64,000 nt of DNA from Planctomycetota bacterium. GTDB taxonomy: Bacteria > Planctomycetota > UBA8742 > UBA2392. The notes under the pieces were generated by a model that made no database searches, was not told the DNA's origin, and saw nothing but the letters and a program-made list of their open reading frames with translations. The position numbers and the translations under genes are program-made. Below, piece after piece: positions 45,813-53,690 of the stretch; the stretch's first letter is position 1, and each line of letters starts with the position of its first letter. Where the stretch lies: NCBI GenBank assembly GCA_020638675.1, contig JACKID010000001.1, positions 744,001 through 808,000 of the forward strand. The letters run 5' to 3'.

Positions 45813-48281
45813 CTAGAATGTGCCGAGGCCGAGTTGGCGAATCTCCTCATCCACAACTTCCGACCACTCGCTCGAATCACGCTTTCCTGGGCCTGCGTGT
45901 CCCGACAACAAGAGTGAACGCAATTTAGTCATTCTGTCGGGAACGTGAGCTGTGCGATTCTTGCTTGTGACGACATTCGCCGTGTCATCGAGCGCGATAA
46001 AGGCATGCAAGCGAATGAGCGCACCAATGTCAGAGGTATCGAACTCAAGGGCGTCCAACGCCTCGCCATAGCGGCCTTTGCTCACGAGAAACCCAGAAAG
46101 GCTTCTCCGGAAAACTGATCGGATGTGCTGAAATGGTGATTTCTCGCTACCTAAGCGCAATTGGGATTCGCCCGGCTTCCACCGACCGATCCGTAGCAAC
46201 CTAAGGGCGTCCAAATGAAGTGCAAGCCAGTCCCATTGAGAGCGAGGATTGCCTTCATAGCCCTTGAGCCTTTCGACCTCCTTCTTATTCCCAGTTAGTT
46301 GCGCGAGCGCACGCGCAGCAAAACCTGCCTCGGTACTTTCGGGGAACTCATCCACAACCCTCTTGTATGAGTCGACCGCTATTGCAAGTTCTCCAAGTTC
46401 TTTGAATAAACTGGCGCGGGCCATCATTGCTGTGAAGTTCTTTGGGAACTCCGCAATTAACTTGTCTGCTGCGTTAAGGGCTGCCCTTTTCTGACCCATG
46501 CGCCGGAACACGTCGATTCTCGACACGTAGGCGTTCGGTCTACGCGGGTCCATGCTTATCGCCTGCTCTAGGTAGCGAAGGGATGAATCAAAGAGCAACT
46601 CGGCTTTTGCCACGTCCGCAAGGCCTTCTAGGAACGTGACAACCAGCGGATACTGAGCGTGGGCCCATCTGTAGCGCGCCGTTGCTTCAGAAAACCGATG
46701 CAGGATTCGAAGTAGATGCGCATGGGAGGAAATGGAGATGAAGTCTTCAGGGTGTTCCCGCGCGGTTCTGGAATACAATGTCAACGCGGATTCATCATCC
46801 CCTTGCAGATGATGTGCGTGGGCGAGTCCATTGCTGGCAATCGGATCACTTCCTACCTGCTCCAAGATCAGGTAGTACATGGAAATTGCCTCGTCGATGC
46901 GGCCAGCATCAACGAGTGTCGATGCTAGTCCGCAGCGCGCAACTCTGTCTTCCGGGAATCGTTCCGCTACTTCTCCATACGCGTTGAGGGCGTCGTCAAT
47001 TCGATTCAGTCGACGATGGCACTCGGCCCATTGGTTCCAAACAAACGTGTCCGCTATGCTCTGCCGCTCGTGGTCAAGAAGATCGAGAGCGGCTTGGTAC
47101 CGCTCGTGTGCCATCAGGATGCGCGCTAGCCCACTCGTTGCATATGCCGCTTGCCCCCAAATTCGTGCATGCTCCAGTGACTTCTTCGCATCGTCGAACT
47201 TACCTAGGCCTATGAATCCGTCCGCCAATTGGCAGTAGGACCAGCCGTCGGTAGGTGCAACTCTCGTGGCCCATTCGGCAAGGGAGATCTGCATATGCAA
47301 GTTTCCCAGCTCTTTGGCGCGTTGCGAGAGGTCACAGAGTGTCTTCGCGGCGTACTCACCACCTCCGTACTTCATTTGCATGTCGATAAGCTGCTGCGTG
47401 TAGCGAATTGCTCGTTCGCGCTTTCCCAAGCGTAGCAGCGGCGTGATATCTGCCTTCTGTTTGCCAACGCGATCGAAGATCGTTCTCCGATCGTATGTGT
47501 CGGTTCCCTTTGTCCCCTTGGCTTCGCTATCGCCTGCTTGGGTATCTCGCTCGCCTTCAATCAGTTCTTGCATTGAAGGGATGTCCAATGCTCTTGCCCC
47601 AACCGCTTTGAACCACTCGACAACTAGATCCCTGAAGTTCGGAGTGCCCTTCAATAGGCGCATTGCCTCCATTCGCTCGATCCCAAGTTTGTCAAGTTCA
47701 CCTGCAACCATCTTCTGCGCCATTCGCCCGGGGATTCCTGAAGCGGCGACAAGTCTCTTGGTACCTTCGCCGAGTTCCTGAGCATTGGCGGCAAGAGCTG
47801 CGCCGTCTAGTGCACCGTAAACCGTGTGCAGTGCGGGAGCTTGGCCCTTGATCGTTGCGATCAATGAACTGACTTTCGAAACGCCCTCAAATTCGGGGAT
47901 GTCAGCCAAGTATCTGGCCGGAATGAGCGCAGAAGTCACCAGATCACTGAACCGGATTGCGGCGGAAGAGGACAGGAGGATTTCGTTCAGTTCCCGAGCC
48001 GCTCCTTTTTTGCATCCCAAAGACAGGTTGGGGTCAAGGATGCTCACATACAGCATGAGCCCATCGGCGAGATCAACTCTTTCGGTTAGACCCCGCGTCA
48101 CCGCCTCATTGTTGTCAGTGTCTAAGGGCGTCAGGTCATCTGTTGGCGAGAAGAGAAGTCTCAGGTACCTGTGTGGGAGCGTTTGTGGCTCTTTGTTAGC
48201 CCCATACTTCCAGAGTCGAACCGAGTCCGCATCGATACGGACGGCTACCCTTGCTGAGCCCGACATGATGACTTTAGTCAA
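45813..48281 (-). CDS. TPR-repeat protein of a low-GC two-gene module, 822 residues
   Basis: Not assigned to a named family. The first 270 residues are a mixed domain without a motif I recognise (MLYVSILDPNLSLGCKKG, FSDLVTSALIPARYLADIPEF). From about 285 to 740 there are many TPR-like helix pairs (WSYCQLADGFIGLGKFDDAKKSLEHA, ALNAYGEVAERFPEDRVA, PNAYVSRIDVFRRMGQKRAAL). The start overlaps the zinc-ribbon gene by ATGA. GC content and codon choice are visibly lower than in flanking genes, pointing to transfer. It could be a partner, sensor or immunity protein for the upstream product. Confidence 0.8.
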   Translation of the reverse strand: MTKVIMSGSARVAVRIDADSVRLWKYGANKEPQTLPHRYLRLLFSPTDDLTPLDTDNNEAVTRGLTERVDLADGLMLYVSILDPNLSLGCKKGAARELNEILLSSSAAIRFSDLVTSALIPARYLADIPEFEGVSKVSSLIATIKGQAPALHTVYGALDGAALAANAQELGEGTKRLVAASGIPGRMAQKMVAGELDKLGIERMEAMRLLKGTPNFRDLVVEWFKAVGARALDIPSMQELIEGERDTQAGDSEAKGTKGTDTYDRRTIFDRVGKQKADITPLLRLGKRERAIRYTQQLIDMQMKYGGGEYAAKTLCDLSQRAKELGNLHMQISLAEWATRVAPTDGWSYCQLADGFIGLGKFDDAKKSLEHARIWGQAAYATSGLARILMAHERYQAALDLLDHERQSIADTFVWNQWAECHRRLNRIDDALNAYGEVAERFPEDRVARCGLASTLVDAGRIDEAISMYYLILEQVGSDPIASNGLAHAHHLQGDDESALTLYSRTAREHPEDFISISSHAHLLRILHRFSEATARYRWAHAQYPLVVTFLEGLADVAKAELLFDSSLRYLEQAISMDPRRPNAYVSRIDVFRRMGQKRAALNAADKLIAEFPKNFTAMMARASLFKELGELAIAVDSYKRVVDEFPESTEAGFAARALAQLTGNKKEVERLKGYEGNPRSQWDWLALHLDALRLLRIGRWKPGESQLRLGSEKSPFQHIRSVFRRSLSGFLVSKGRYGEALDALEFDTSDIGALIRLHAFIALDDTANVVTSKNRTAHVPDRMTKLRSLLLSGHAGPGKRDSSEWSEVVDEEIRQLGLGTF

Positions 48282-49096
48282 GTCAACTCCAGCGGAATGT
48301 TTGCAGCTTCTAGGTACTCTGTGACCGCCTGTAGCATCACTGATTCGCGACCTGTGTCTGCGTTCGGACCGCAGACCTTCTCAACCGAATACAGACTTAG
48401 CGAGCCGTGAATGTGCGCCTCAATGAAGTCCTCCTTCTCAATTGAGCCGGCGTTCAGCAAGACCAATGAGGCAAGCTCATTTTCCGGAATCTCAGCCGTG
48501 AGGCGAGGATGGAGTTTGGCAGCAGCAAGCAGCGCGCGTTCTGCCCACGTCGCACGGTAACCAACGGGCACTTTGTCACCTGGGGCAATCTTGTGCTTGT
48601 CACGAAAGAACACCAGTGAGTTCTCTTCAAACAAAGATGTCCGGTCGGAAATGGCAACGTCATTTAGGAAGATGCTGTAGGGACCATATGACGTAACACC
48701 GGCATCGGTCGCAGTAAGGGCGCCAAACAGAATGTCTTGGTAGTAGTGCGGGAAGAGACGAGAATCAACAGAAGTTCGAATATCGTCGAAAGCATTGTTC
48801 TCTGGCAGTCGGCCGCCTGAACTCACTTGACGATAAAACGATATCTGGAGGGATTGGCCGGCGGTTACGAAGTGGTAGAGCGCGTTTAGGTTTCGGCAAA
48901 TCGCAACCTTTGTGGTTGAAGTGATGGCCTCCAATCGAGCTAGCTCCGATTCCAGGTTCAACGCTTTGCAGGATGCCTGTGCGTCTGTGTAGCGCTGCAG
49001 CATCGCTTGACGCTCTTCTTGACGCTGCGCCTGGCGAACATTTGGGTATCCCCAGTCCATGCCACAGCCGGGACATATGCGCAGCGAACTTGCCAC
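48278..49096 (-). CDS. Zinc-ribbon protein with possible ADP-ribosyltransferase-like domain
   Basis: 272 residues from the GTG at 49094-49096. The reading frame stays open upstream to 49175-49177 and encodes CPRC ten residues before the CPGC near the GTG. A complete four-Cys ribbon therefore needs an upstream start, the only candidate being CTG at 49145-49147. A helical linker follows, then a domain with an Arg (FDDIRTSVDSRLF), LFGALTATDAG, SYGPYSIFLN, RTSLFEENS and EAHIHGSLSLYSVEKV. This order recalls the R-S/T-E layout and E-x-x-x-H-G of ADP-ribosyltransferase-fold families such as DUF3626. The resemblance is by eye only. Confidence 0.6.
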   Translation of the reverse strand: MASSLRICPGCGMDWGYPNVRQAQRQEERQAMLQRYTDAQASCKALNLESELARLEAITSTTKVAICRNLNALYHFVTAGQSLQISFYRQVSSGGRLPENNAFDDIRTSVDSRLFPHYYQDILFGALTATDAGVTSYGPYSIFLNDVAISDRTSLFEENSLVFFRDKHKIAPGDKVPVGYRATWAERALLAAAKLHPRLTAEIPENELASLVLLNAGSIEKEDFIEAHIHGSLSLYSVEKVCGPNADTGRESVMLQAVTEYLEAANIPLELT

Positions 49097-49147
49097 TGGG
49101 GTGGCACAACGCGGGCAGTTAGCAAGATCTGGGTCGTCTAGGCTCAG

Positions 49148-49432
49148 GGCCGTTGCTCCATCGTGTGCAGCAACCTAGGTCTCCAGTTGCGCGCAGTAAC
49201 TCCAACGCCTGGGAGCTCAGATTGATTCGATCCGTTCCCAGTTCTGGCATCCGTAGAGCCCGTCATGGTACCTAACATCCTCTCAGCTAGGTACGACCCG
49301 TTGGGACACGCCGACATCACTTTCTCTACAAGAACAGCGCCGAGTCTAGTCTGCCACACGGATTTTATGCTTTCGTGACACTTTGCACCCTTGATTCGCT
49401 AGGCTGCTGGCCTGTAGATGTGGGGGTTTGAT
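49148..49432. other. 285-bp region between the low-GC module and the VWA gene
   Basis: No convincing gene. A 71-codon minus-strand ORF (49144-49359, GTG start) has no ribosome-binding site and an ordinary, non-conserved-looking sequence; its TGA overlaps the candidate CTG start of the zinc-ribbon gene (CTGA). On the minus strand, TAAAAT at 49367-49362 could be a -10 element for the two-gene module. The plus strand carries GGGGGT before the VWA start. Confidence 0.4.
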
Positions 49433-50905
49433 ATGCGACGCCTGGCCTTTGGGTGTGTGTTCCTGCTTGTGCTGGCCGTGGTTGCGCGGGCGCAGAATGC
49501 GGATTCGGTGGCGCTGCTGAAAGACGCCGATCCGGACCGGCGCGTGGAAGGCGCCAAGCGCCTGCTGCAGGACGGCGACAAGAAGTCCATCAAAGCCGTC
49601 ATGGAAGCCCTCGTCGCCGAGCGCGACGGCTTCGCCGGCCGTGAAATGGGCCGCGGCTTTGCCGACCTCAAGTCCAACGAAGGGCTCAACCAGGCCGATT
49701 CCTCGGTCATGGGCTGCAAGAAAACCGAAGAGATGTTTGCCGCCTACTGGGCGCTGTGCGGGCTCGCGCTCGGCAACACGCCAGAAGGCACCGGCACGCT
49801 CAAGAAGGCGCTCGACAAGGCCGACAAGAAGAACGTCTCACTGCGCGCCTGCGCACTCGAGGCCATGGGCGAGGCCGGGCGCGACGACCTGGCCAAGCTT
49901 GCGATCGACATCGTCAACGCCTACACGGCCGACTGCGACAAGGGCAACACGTTTGAAAACCTCGCGGCCATCACGGGCGTGCGCAAGCTGTGCCCCAAGG
50001 GCGACGACCGCGACGCACAAAAGCCGTACATCGAGGCACTGATCCACGTGCTGGAGGCCAGCCAGGACGACCGCATCAAATACTTCGCGGCGCTGGGCCT
50101 GAGCCGGATCAGCGGCAAGCAGGCGTACCTCAGCGCCGGCTGGTGGCGCGCGTGGCTGGCGGGCAACGTGGGTGACGATGCGGGCGCGGGCAAGACCGTC
50201 GCGTTCTTCGACGCGATTGCCGTCGGCACGCGGGTGATATTCGTGATCGACGTCAGCGGCAGCATGGACTGGCCCGCGGACATGGAGTTCGCGCGCGACC
50301 CGGTCACCGGCAAGGGAAAGGAAAAGGGCCCGGACTACAGCCAGGTAAAGAGCAAGCTGGACCTCGCGAAGGTGGAGCTGCTGTGGACGCTCTCCAACCT
50401 GCCTGAGGACTACTACTTCAACATCATCACCTACAGCAAGGACCACCAGCTGATCCTCGCCGACGAGACCGAGCTGGTGGCGGCGACCGACGAGAACAAG
50501 CGCAAGTTCGCGACGGCCGTGTACGGGCTCAAGGCGGGCGGCGGCACGAACATTCATGGGGCGCTGACGCAGTCGTTCGGCGTGGTGCGCAAGGGCAAGG
50601 TGAAGGACGACCCGGCGCTGGACCCGAAGGCGATGCTCGAGGGCGTGGACACGATTTTCTTCCTGACCGACGGCGAGCCAAGCTGGAGCGACGACAGCAC
50701 CGGCGAAGGCTACGTGCACCCGAAGTGGGGCAGTATCGGCAACGGGCGCTACGTGAAGCCGGAGAACATCCTGGCGGACATCAGCCGCGTGAACACGTTC
50801 CGCAAGGTGGTCATCCACGCGATCGCGGTCGGCAAAGACGCGAACATGGACATGATGGAAAAGCTCGCCGAGCAGAACCACGGCAAGTTCATAAATAGAG
50901 GCTAG
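49433..50905 (+). CDS. Secreted von Willebrand factor A protein with HEAT-like repeats
   Basis: 490 residues. The ATG at 49433 is chosen because GGGGGT sits 7 bases upstream; another in-frame ATG at 49418 has none. A signal peptide (LAFGCVFLLVLAVVARAQ) is followed by about 220 residues of HEAT-like helical repeats (VEGAKRLLQDGDKKSIKAVMEAL, RACALEAMGEAGRDDLAKLA). The VWA domain then carries a MIDAS metal site: FVIDVSGSMD, the Thr in GGGTNIHGAL, and FLTDGEPSW. It probably binds protein ligands in the envelope. The stop sits at the edge of a palindromic repeat element. Confidence 0.87.
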   Translation: MRRLAFGCVFLLVLAVVARAQNADSVALLKDADPDRRVEGAKRLLQDGDKKSIKAVMEALVAERDGFAGREMGRGFADLKSNEGLNQADSSVMGCKKTEEMFAAYWALCGLALGNTPEGTGTLKKALDKADKKNVSLRACALEAMGEAGRDDLAKLAIDIVNAYTADCDKGNTFENLAAITGVRKLCPKGDDRDAQKPYIEALIHVLEASQDDRIKYFAALGLSRISGKQAYLSAGWWRAWLAGNVGDDAGAGKTVAFFDAIAVGTRVIFVIDVSGSMDWPADMEFARDPVTGKGKEKGPDYSQVKSKLDLAKVELLWTLSNLPEDYYFNIITYSKDHQLILADETELVAATDENKRKFATAVYGLKAGGGTNIHGALTQSFGVVRKGKVKDDPALDPKAMLEGVDTIFFLTDGEPSWSDDSTGEGYVHPKWGSIGNGRYVKPENILADISRVNTFRKVVIHAIAVGKDANMDMMEKLAEQNHGKFINRG

Positions 50906-51008
50906 CGTAGCGCAGGCGTCCCGCCTGCCGCCCCGTGGGCATCTTGCCCACGGGCATGCTGCGGACAGGATGTCCGCAGCCGGTGCAGGCGAGATGCCTG
51001 CGCTACGC
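50905..51008. repeat. Composite palindromic element of four hairpins within 13-bp outer arms
   Basis: Outer arms at 50905-50917 and 50996-51008 are perfect inverted copies (GCGTAGCGCAGGC / GCCTGCGCTACGC). Inside lie hairpins at 50912-50928 (6 bp), 50932-50954 (9 bp, loop ATCTT), 50958-50980 (10 bp, loop GGA) and 50985-51001 (6 bp, loop GAGAT). The first and last hairpins share strands with the outer arms, so two alternative folds are possible. It fills the gap between convergent genes and supplies the stop codon of the M50 peptidase gene. Confidence 0.85.
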
Positions 51009-52235
51009 GCCATTGTGCAGCATCAGCCATCGGATCACGTCCGATTGGCGCAGCAGCCCGACGATGCGCTCGTCCTTCACCACCAGCACCACGCCGTAGT
51101 CGCTTTCGGCCAGGCGCTTCATGATTTCGGTGCCGGGAAGGTTGCCGTCTACGAAATCCACGGCCGACAGCGGGCGGGCAATCTGGCCGAGCTGCACCAT
51201 TGGGCGGGCCTCGGGCGGCACTTTCGCGATGTCGTCAACGCCCAGGATTCCGGCCAGCGCCCCGTTGTTCAGCACCGGCCAGACCGACTGGCTGCGGTGC
51301 AGCAAGCGCTCGCGGGTGAAACTCTCGACGTCATCGGCTGCGTCTGCGAACTCGAAGCCGGTGTCCATCAGCTCGGACAGGTTGTGTCCCTGCAGGCTCG
51401 TGCGCATCACGGTTTCGCTGTAGGCGGCCTTTGCGGCGCTGAACAGGAACCAGCCGATGAAGATCAGCCACAGCCCGTTGATCCAGGCTCCGCCGACGAT
51501 CTGAAGCCCGCCGATCGCCATGAATCCGAATGCGATCACCTGACCGGTTATCGACGCCCAGCGCGTGGCCTTGGACAGGCTGCCGGAAATCGCCCACAGG
51601 ATGGCGCGCAGGACGCGCCCGCCATCGAGCGGGAAGCCGGGGATCATGTTGAAGACCGCGAGGACCAGGTTGATCGGGCCCAGCCACAGCAACAGGGTCG
51701 GCAGCGCGCCGAGGCCCTTCATGGCGGCCTCCGGGTCGGCCTGCAGGTTCTCGACGAAATTCGGGCCGACAAATGCGGCCGCAACGAGGATTGAGCCAAG
51801 CCCGATCACACCGCTCATGAGTGGGCCTACGATCGCTACCAGGAACTCTACGCCGGCGGTCTTGGGCTGGGTTTTCAGCTCGGCCATGCCGCCGAACAGG
51901 AACAGCGTGATGCGGTCGATCTTGAGGCCCTTCCACTTCGCGACCAGCGAATGGGCGAACTCGTGCGCCAGAAGCGACACGAAGAACATCACGGCCGCGG
52001 CCAGCGCGACGCCCCAGTTCAGCCCGGGCGACCAGTCAGGGTGCCAGCCGGGAAAGGTAGAGCTGGCGAGGCTGTAGGCGATCAGCCCGAATATCAGCAG
52101 CACGGAAAAGTGCAGGCGCACCTCGATGCCGAAGAGCCGCCCGATGCTGAGCCCGCCGGTTCGGCGGGGTGGTAGTGCGTTGCCCTGCGCGCTTGGTTCC
52201 ATAACAGACGAAACGCTGCCCGCGCCGAATGTCAT
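51003..52235 (-). CDS. Site-2-protease-type M50 metalloprotease with CBS domains
   Basis: 410 residues; an alternative ATG at 52200-52202 gives 399. It is an intramembrane zinc protease: HEFAH near residue 92 supplies two His and the catalytic Glu, and the NMIPGFPLDGGRVLRA motif near 220 supplies the Asp ligand. About six transmembrane helices occur before residue 280. The C-terminal 120 residues hold a CBS pair (LLHRSQSVWPVLNNGALAGILG, AESDYGVVLVVKDERIVGLL) that may regulate activity through adenine nucleotides. The layout matches Rip3/SpoIVFB-like CBS-containing S2P. Its stop lies inside the palindromic repeat. Confidence 0.92.
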   Translation of the reverse strand: MTFGAGSVSSVMEPSAQGNALPPRRTGGLSIGRLFGIEVRLHFSVLLIFGLIAYSLASSTFPGWHPDWSPGLNWGVALAAAVMFFVSLLAHEFAHSLVAKWKGLKIDRITLFLFGGMAELKTQPKTAGVEFLVAIVGPLMSGVIGLGSILVAAAFVGPNFVENLQADPEAAMKGLGALPTLLLWLGPINLVLAVFNMIPGFPLDGGRVLRAILWAISGSLSKATRWASITGQVIAFGFMAIGGLQIVGGAWINGLWLIFIGWFLFSAAKAAYSETVMRTSLQGHNLSELMDTGFEFADAADDVESFTRERLLHRSQSVWPVLNNGALAGILGVDDIAKVPPEARPMVQLGQIARPLSAVDFVDGNLPGTEIMKRLAESDYGVVLVVKDERIVGLLRQSDVIRWLMLHNGA

Positions 52236-52340
52236 CCACGCCGCTACTATCGCGCGGACTTGCCGAACGTATCTTCATGCGCCGAACTGCGGCGGGAGCC
52301 GCTGTCAAAACCCCGGCGGGAGCCGGTGTCTGGAGCAGTC

Positions 52341-53675
52341 ATGACAACTGATGAAGCGGGCAAAGAACGCCTGCAGAAGATTCTCGCGCGGGCCGGCTAT
52401 GGTTCGCGTCGCGCCTGTGAAGAGCTGATCGTCGAGGGGCGCGTTACGATCAACAACATGGCAGTCAGTGTGCTCGGCGTGCGCGCCGACCCGTTCCGCG
52501 ACATCGTCGCGGTCGACGGCGAAAAGGTGCACCTGCCCAAGCCCGCCTACTGGATGCTCAACAAGCAGGAAGGCACCAGCTTCAACGACGCCGAGGCCGA
52601 GCACGCGCTGCAGGACCTGGTCAAAGGTGAGTACGGGCGCCTGTTCACGGCCGGTCGCCTCGATCGCAGCGCGCGCGGGCTGATGCTGATCACCAACGAC
52701 GGGCGCATCGCCAACGTGTTGACGCACCCGCGCTATCGCGTGCCGAAGGTCTACAAGCTGACCGTGCGCGGCAACGTCGAGCCGATCGCCGCCAAGAACA
52801 TGGAACGGGCGCTGTACTACGCGATGGACAGCGGGCACTTTCATCCCATTGAGATCGGCAAGCGCGTCGGCGGCAAGTCGCAACTGACGCTGACGGTGTA
52901 TGAAGGCCTGCCGCAGGCCATTCGCGACATCTGCCTGAAGTTCGGGCACGGCGTGAAACACATTGAGCGCATCCGTCTTGGCCCGCTCGAGATGGATCAC
53001 ATGGCCGGCGGGGCGATCCGCAAGCTGCGCGGCGATGAGATTCGTGACCTGCTGGCCTACGCCGACGAAGCCGAGGCCGGACGCCTGAACTATGAGAAGG
53101 ACCTGGTGAACCCCGCCCGCTTCAAGCGCGACGACGAGGTGACCGGATTTCGGCGAAAGAAAACCGGCACGCGCGGGACAAGCACTGTCGGCCAGAAGAA
53201 GACATCAGCCCGCGTGAAGATGGCGGGTAAGGATCGCAAACCCCGGCCGGAAGGCCGGGGCGATGATCGCCGGGGCCAGCGTCGTGATGACCGACCCGGC
53301 GACCGCCGCCCGCGTTCGGATGACCGTGGACCGCGCCGGGATCGCGCCGACAGGCCGCGCGGAGATCGGCCGGACAGGCCGCGCGGTGACAGGCCGGATC
53401 GTCCCCGCGGCGAGCGGCCGCGAAGCGACAGGCCACGAGGCGATCGGCCGGATCGTCCCCGTGGCGACAGGCCCAGGAGTGATCGGCCCAGGAGCGACAG
53501 GCCGCGCAGCGACGGACCGCGCGACAAGAAACGTTCCGGCCCGCGTACCGGAAGGCCTTCGGGCCCCGGCGGGCAAAGGCGCGACGGACCGCGCGGCGAT
53601 CGCCCGAAGGGTCCGCGCGGGCCAAGGCCGGGAGGCAAGCGCCCCGGCGGTCGCCCGAAGAGAGACAGAGACTAA
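52341..53675 (+). CDS. RsuA/RluB-family pseudouridine synthase with long Arg/Asp/Pro tail
   Basis: 444 residues from the ATG at 52341, with GGAG upstream. An S4 RNA-binding domain (RLQKILARAGYGSRRACEELI) is followed by the catalytic domain. Asp in GRLDRSARGLMLITND is the catalytic residue, and the family motif near KVYKLTVRG and the C-terminal basic motif follow to about 250. From about residue 290 the protein is a disordered tail of alternating Arg, Asp, Pro and Gly units (DRPRGDRP repeats), ending in KRPGGRPKRDRD. The core modifies a uridine in rRNA (probably 23S, RluB-like). The tail may add RNA or ribosome contacts. Confidence 0.9.
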   Translation: MTTDEAGKERLQKILARAGYGSRRACEELIVEGRVTINNMAVSVLGVRADPFRDIVAVDGEKVHLPKPAYWMLNKQEGTSFNDAEAEHALQDLVKGEYGRLFTAGRLDRSARGLMLITNDGRIANVLTHPRYRVPKVYKLTVRGNVEPIAAKNMERALYYAMDSGHFHPIEIGKRVGGKSQLTLTVYEGLPQAIRDICLKFGHGVKHIERIRLGPLEMDHMAGGAIRKLRGDEIRDLLAYADEAEAGRLNYEKDLVNPARFKRDDEVTGFRRKKTGTRGTSTVGQKKTSARVKMAGKDRKPRPEGRGDDRRGQRRDDRPGDRRPRSDDRGPRRDRADRPRGDRPDRPRGDRPDRPRGERPRSDRPRGDRPDRPRGDRPRSDRPRSDRPRSDGPRDKKRSGPRTGRPSGPGGQRRDGPRGDRPKGPRGPRPGGKRPGGRPKRDRD

Positions 53676-53690
53676 CGAACGGAGAGAGCC

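Noticed and set aside
49144..49359. 71-codon minus-strand ORF upstream of the zinc-ribbon gene
   Set aside because: GTG start without a ribosome-binding site, unremarkable composition, and it sits in the likely leader of the module. Kept only as a possible coupling ORF.
52285..52334. Two imperfect direct repeats (CGGCGGGAGCCGNTGTC) before the pseudouridine synthase gene
   Set aside because: Only two diverged copies and no symmetry. Could be chance in GC-rich DNA; no role supported.
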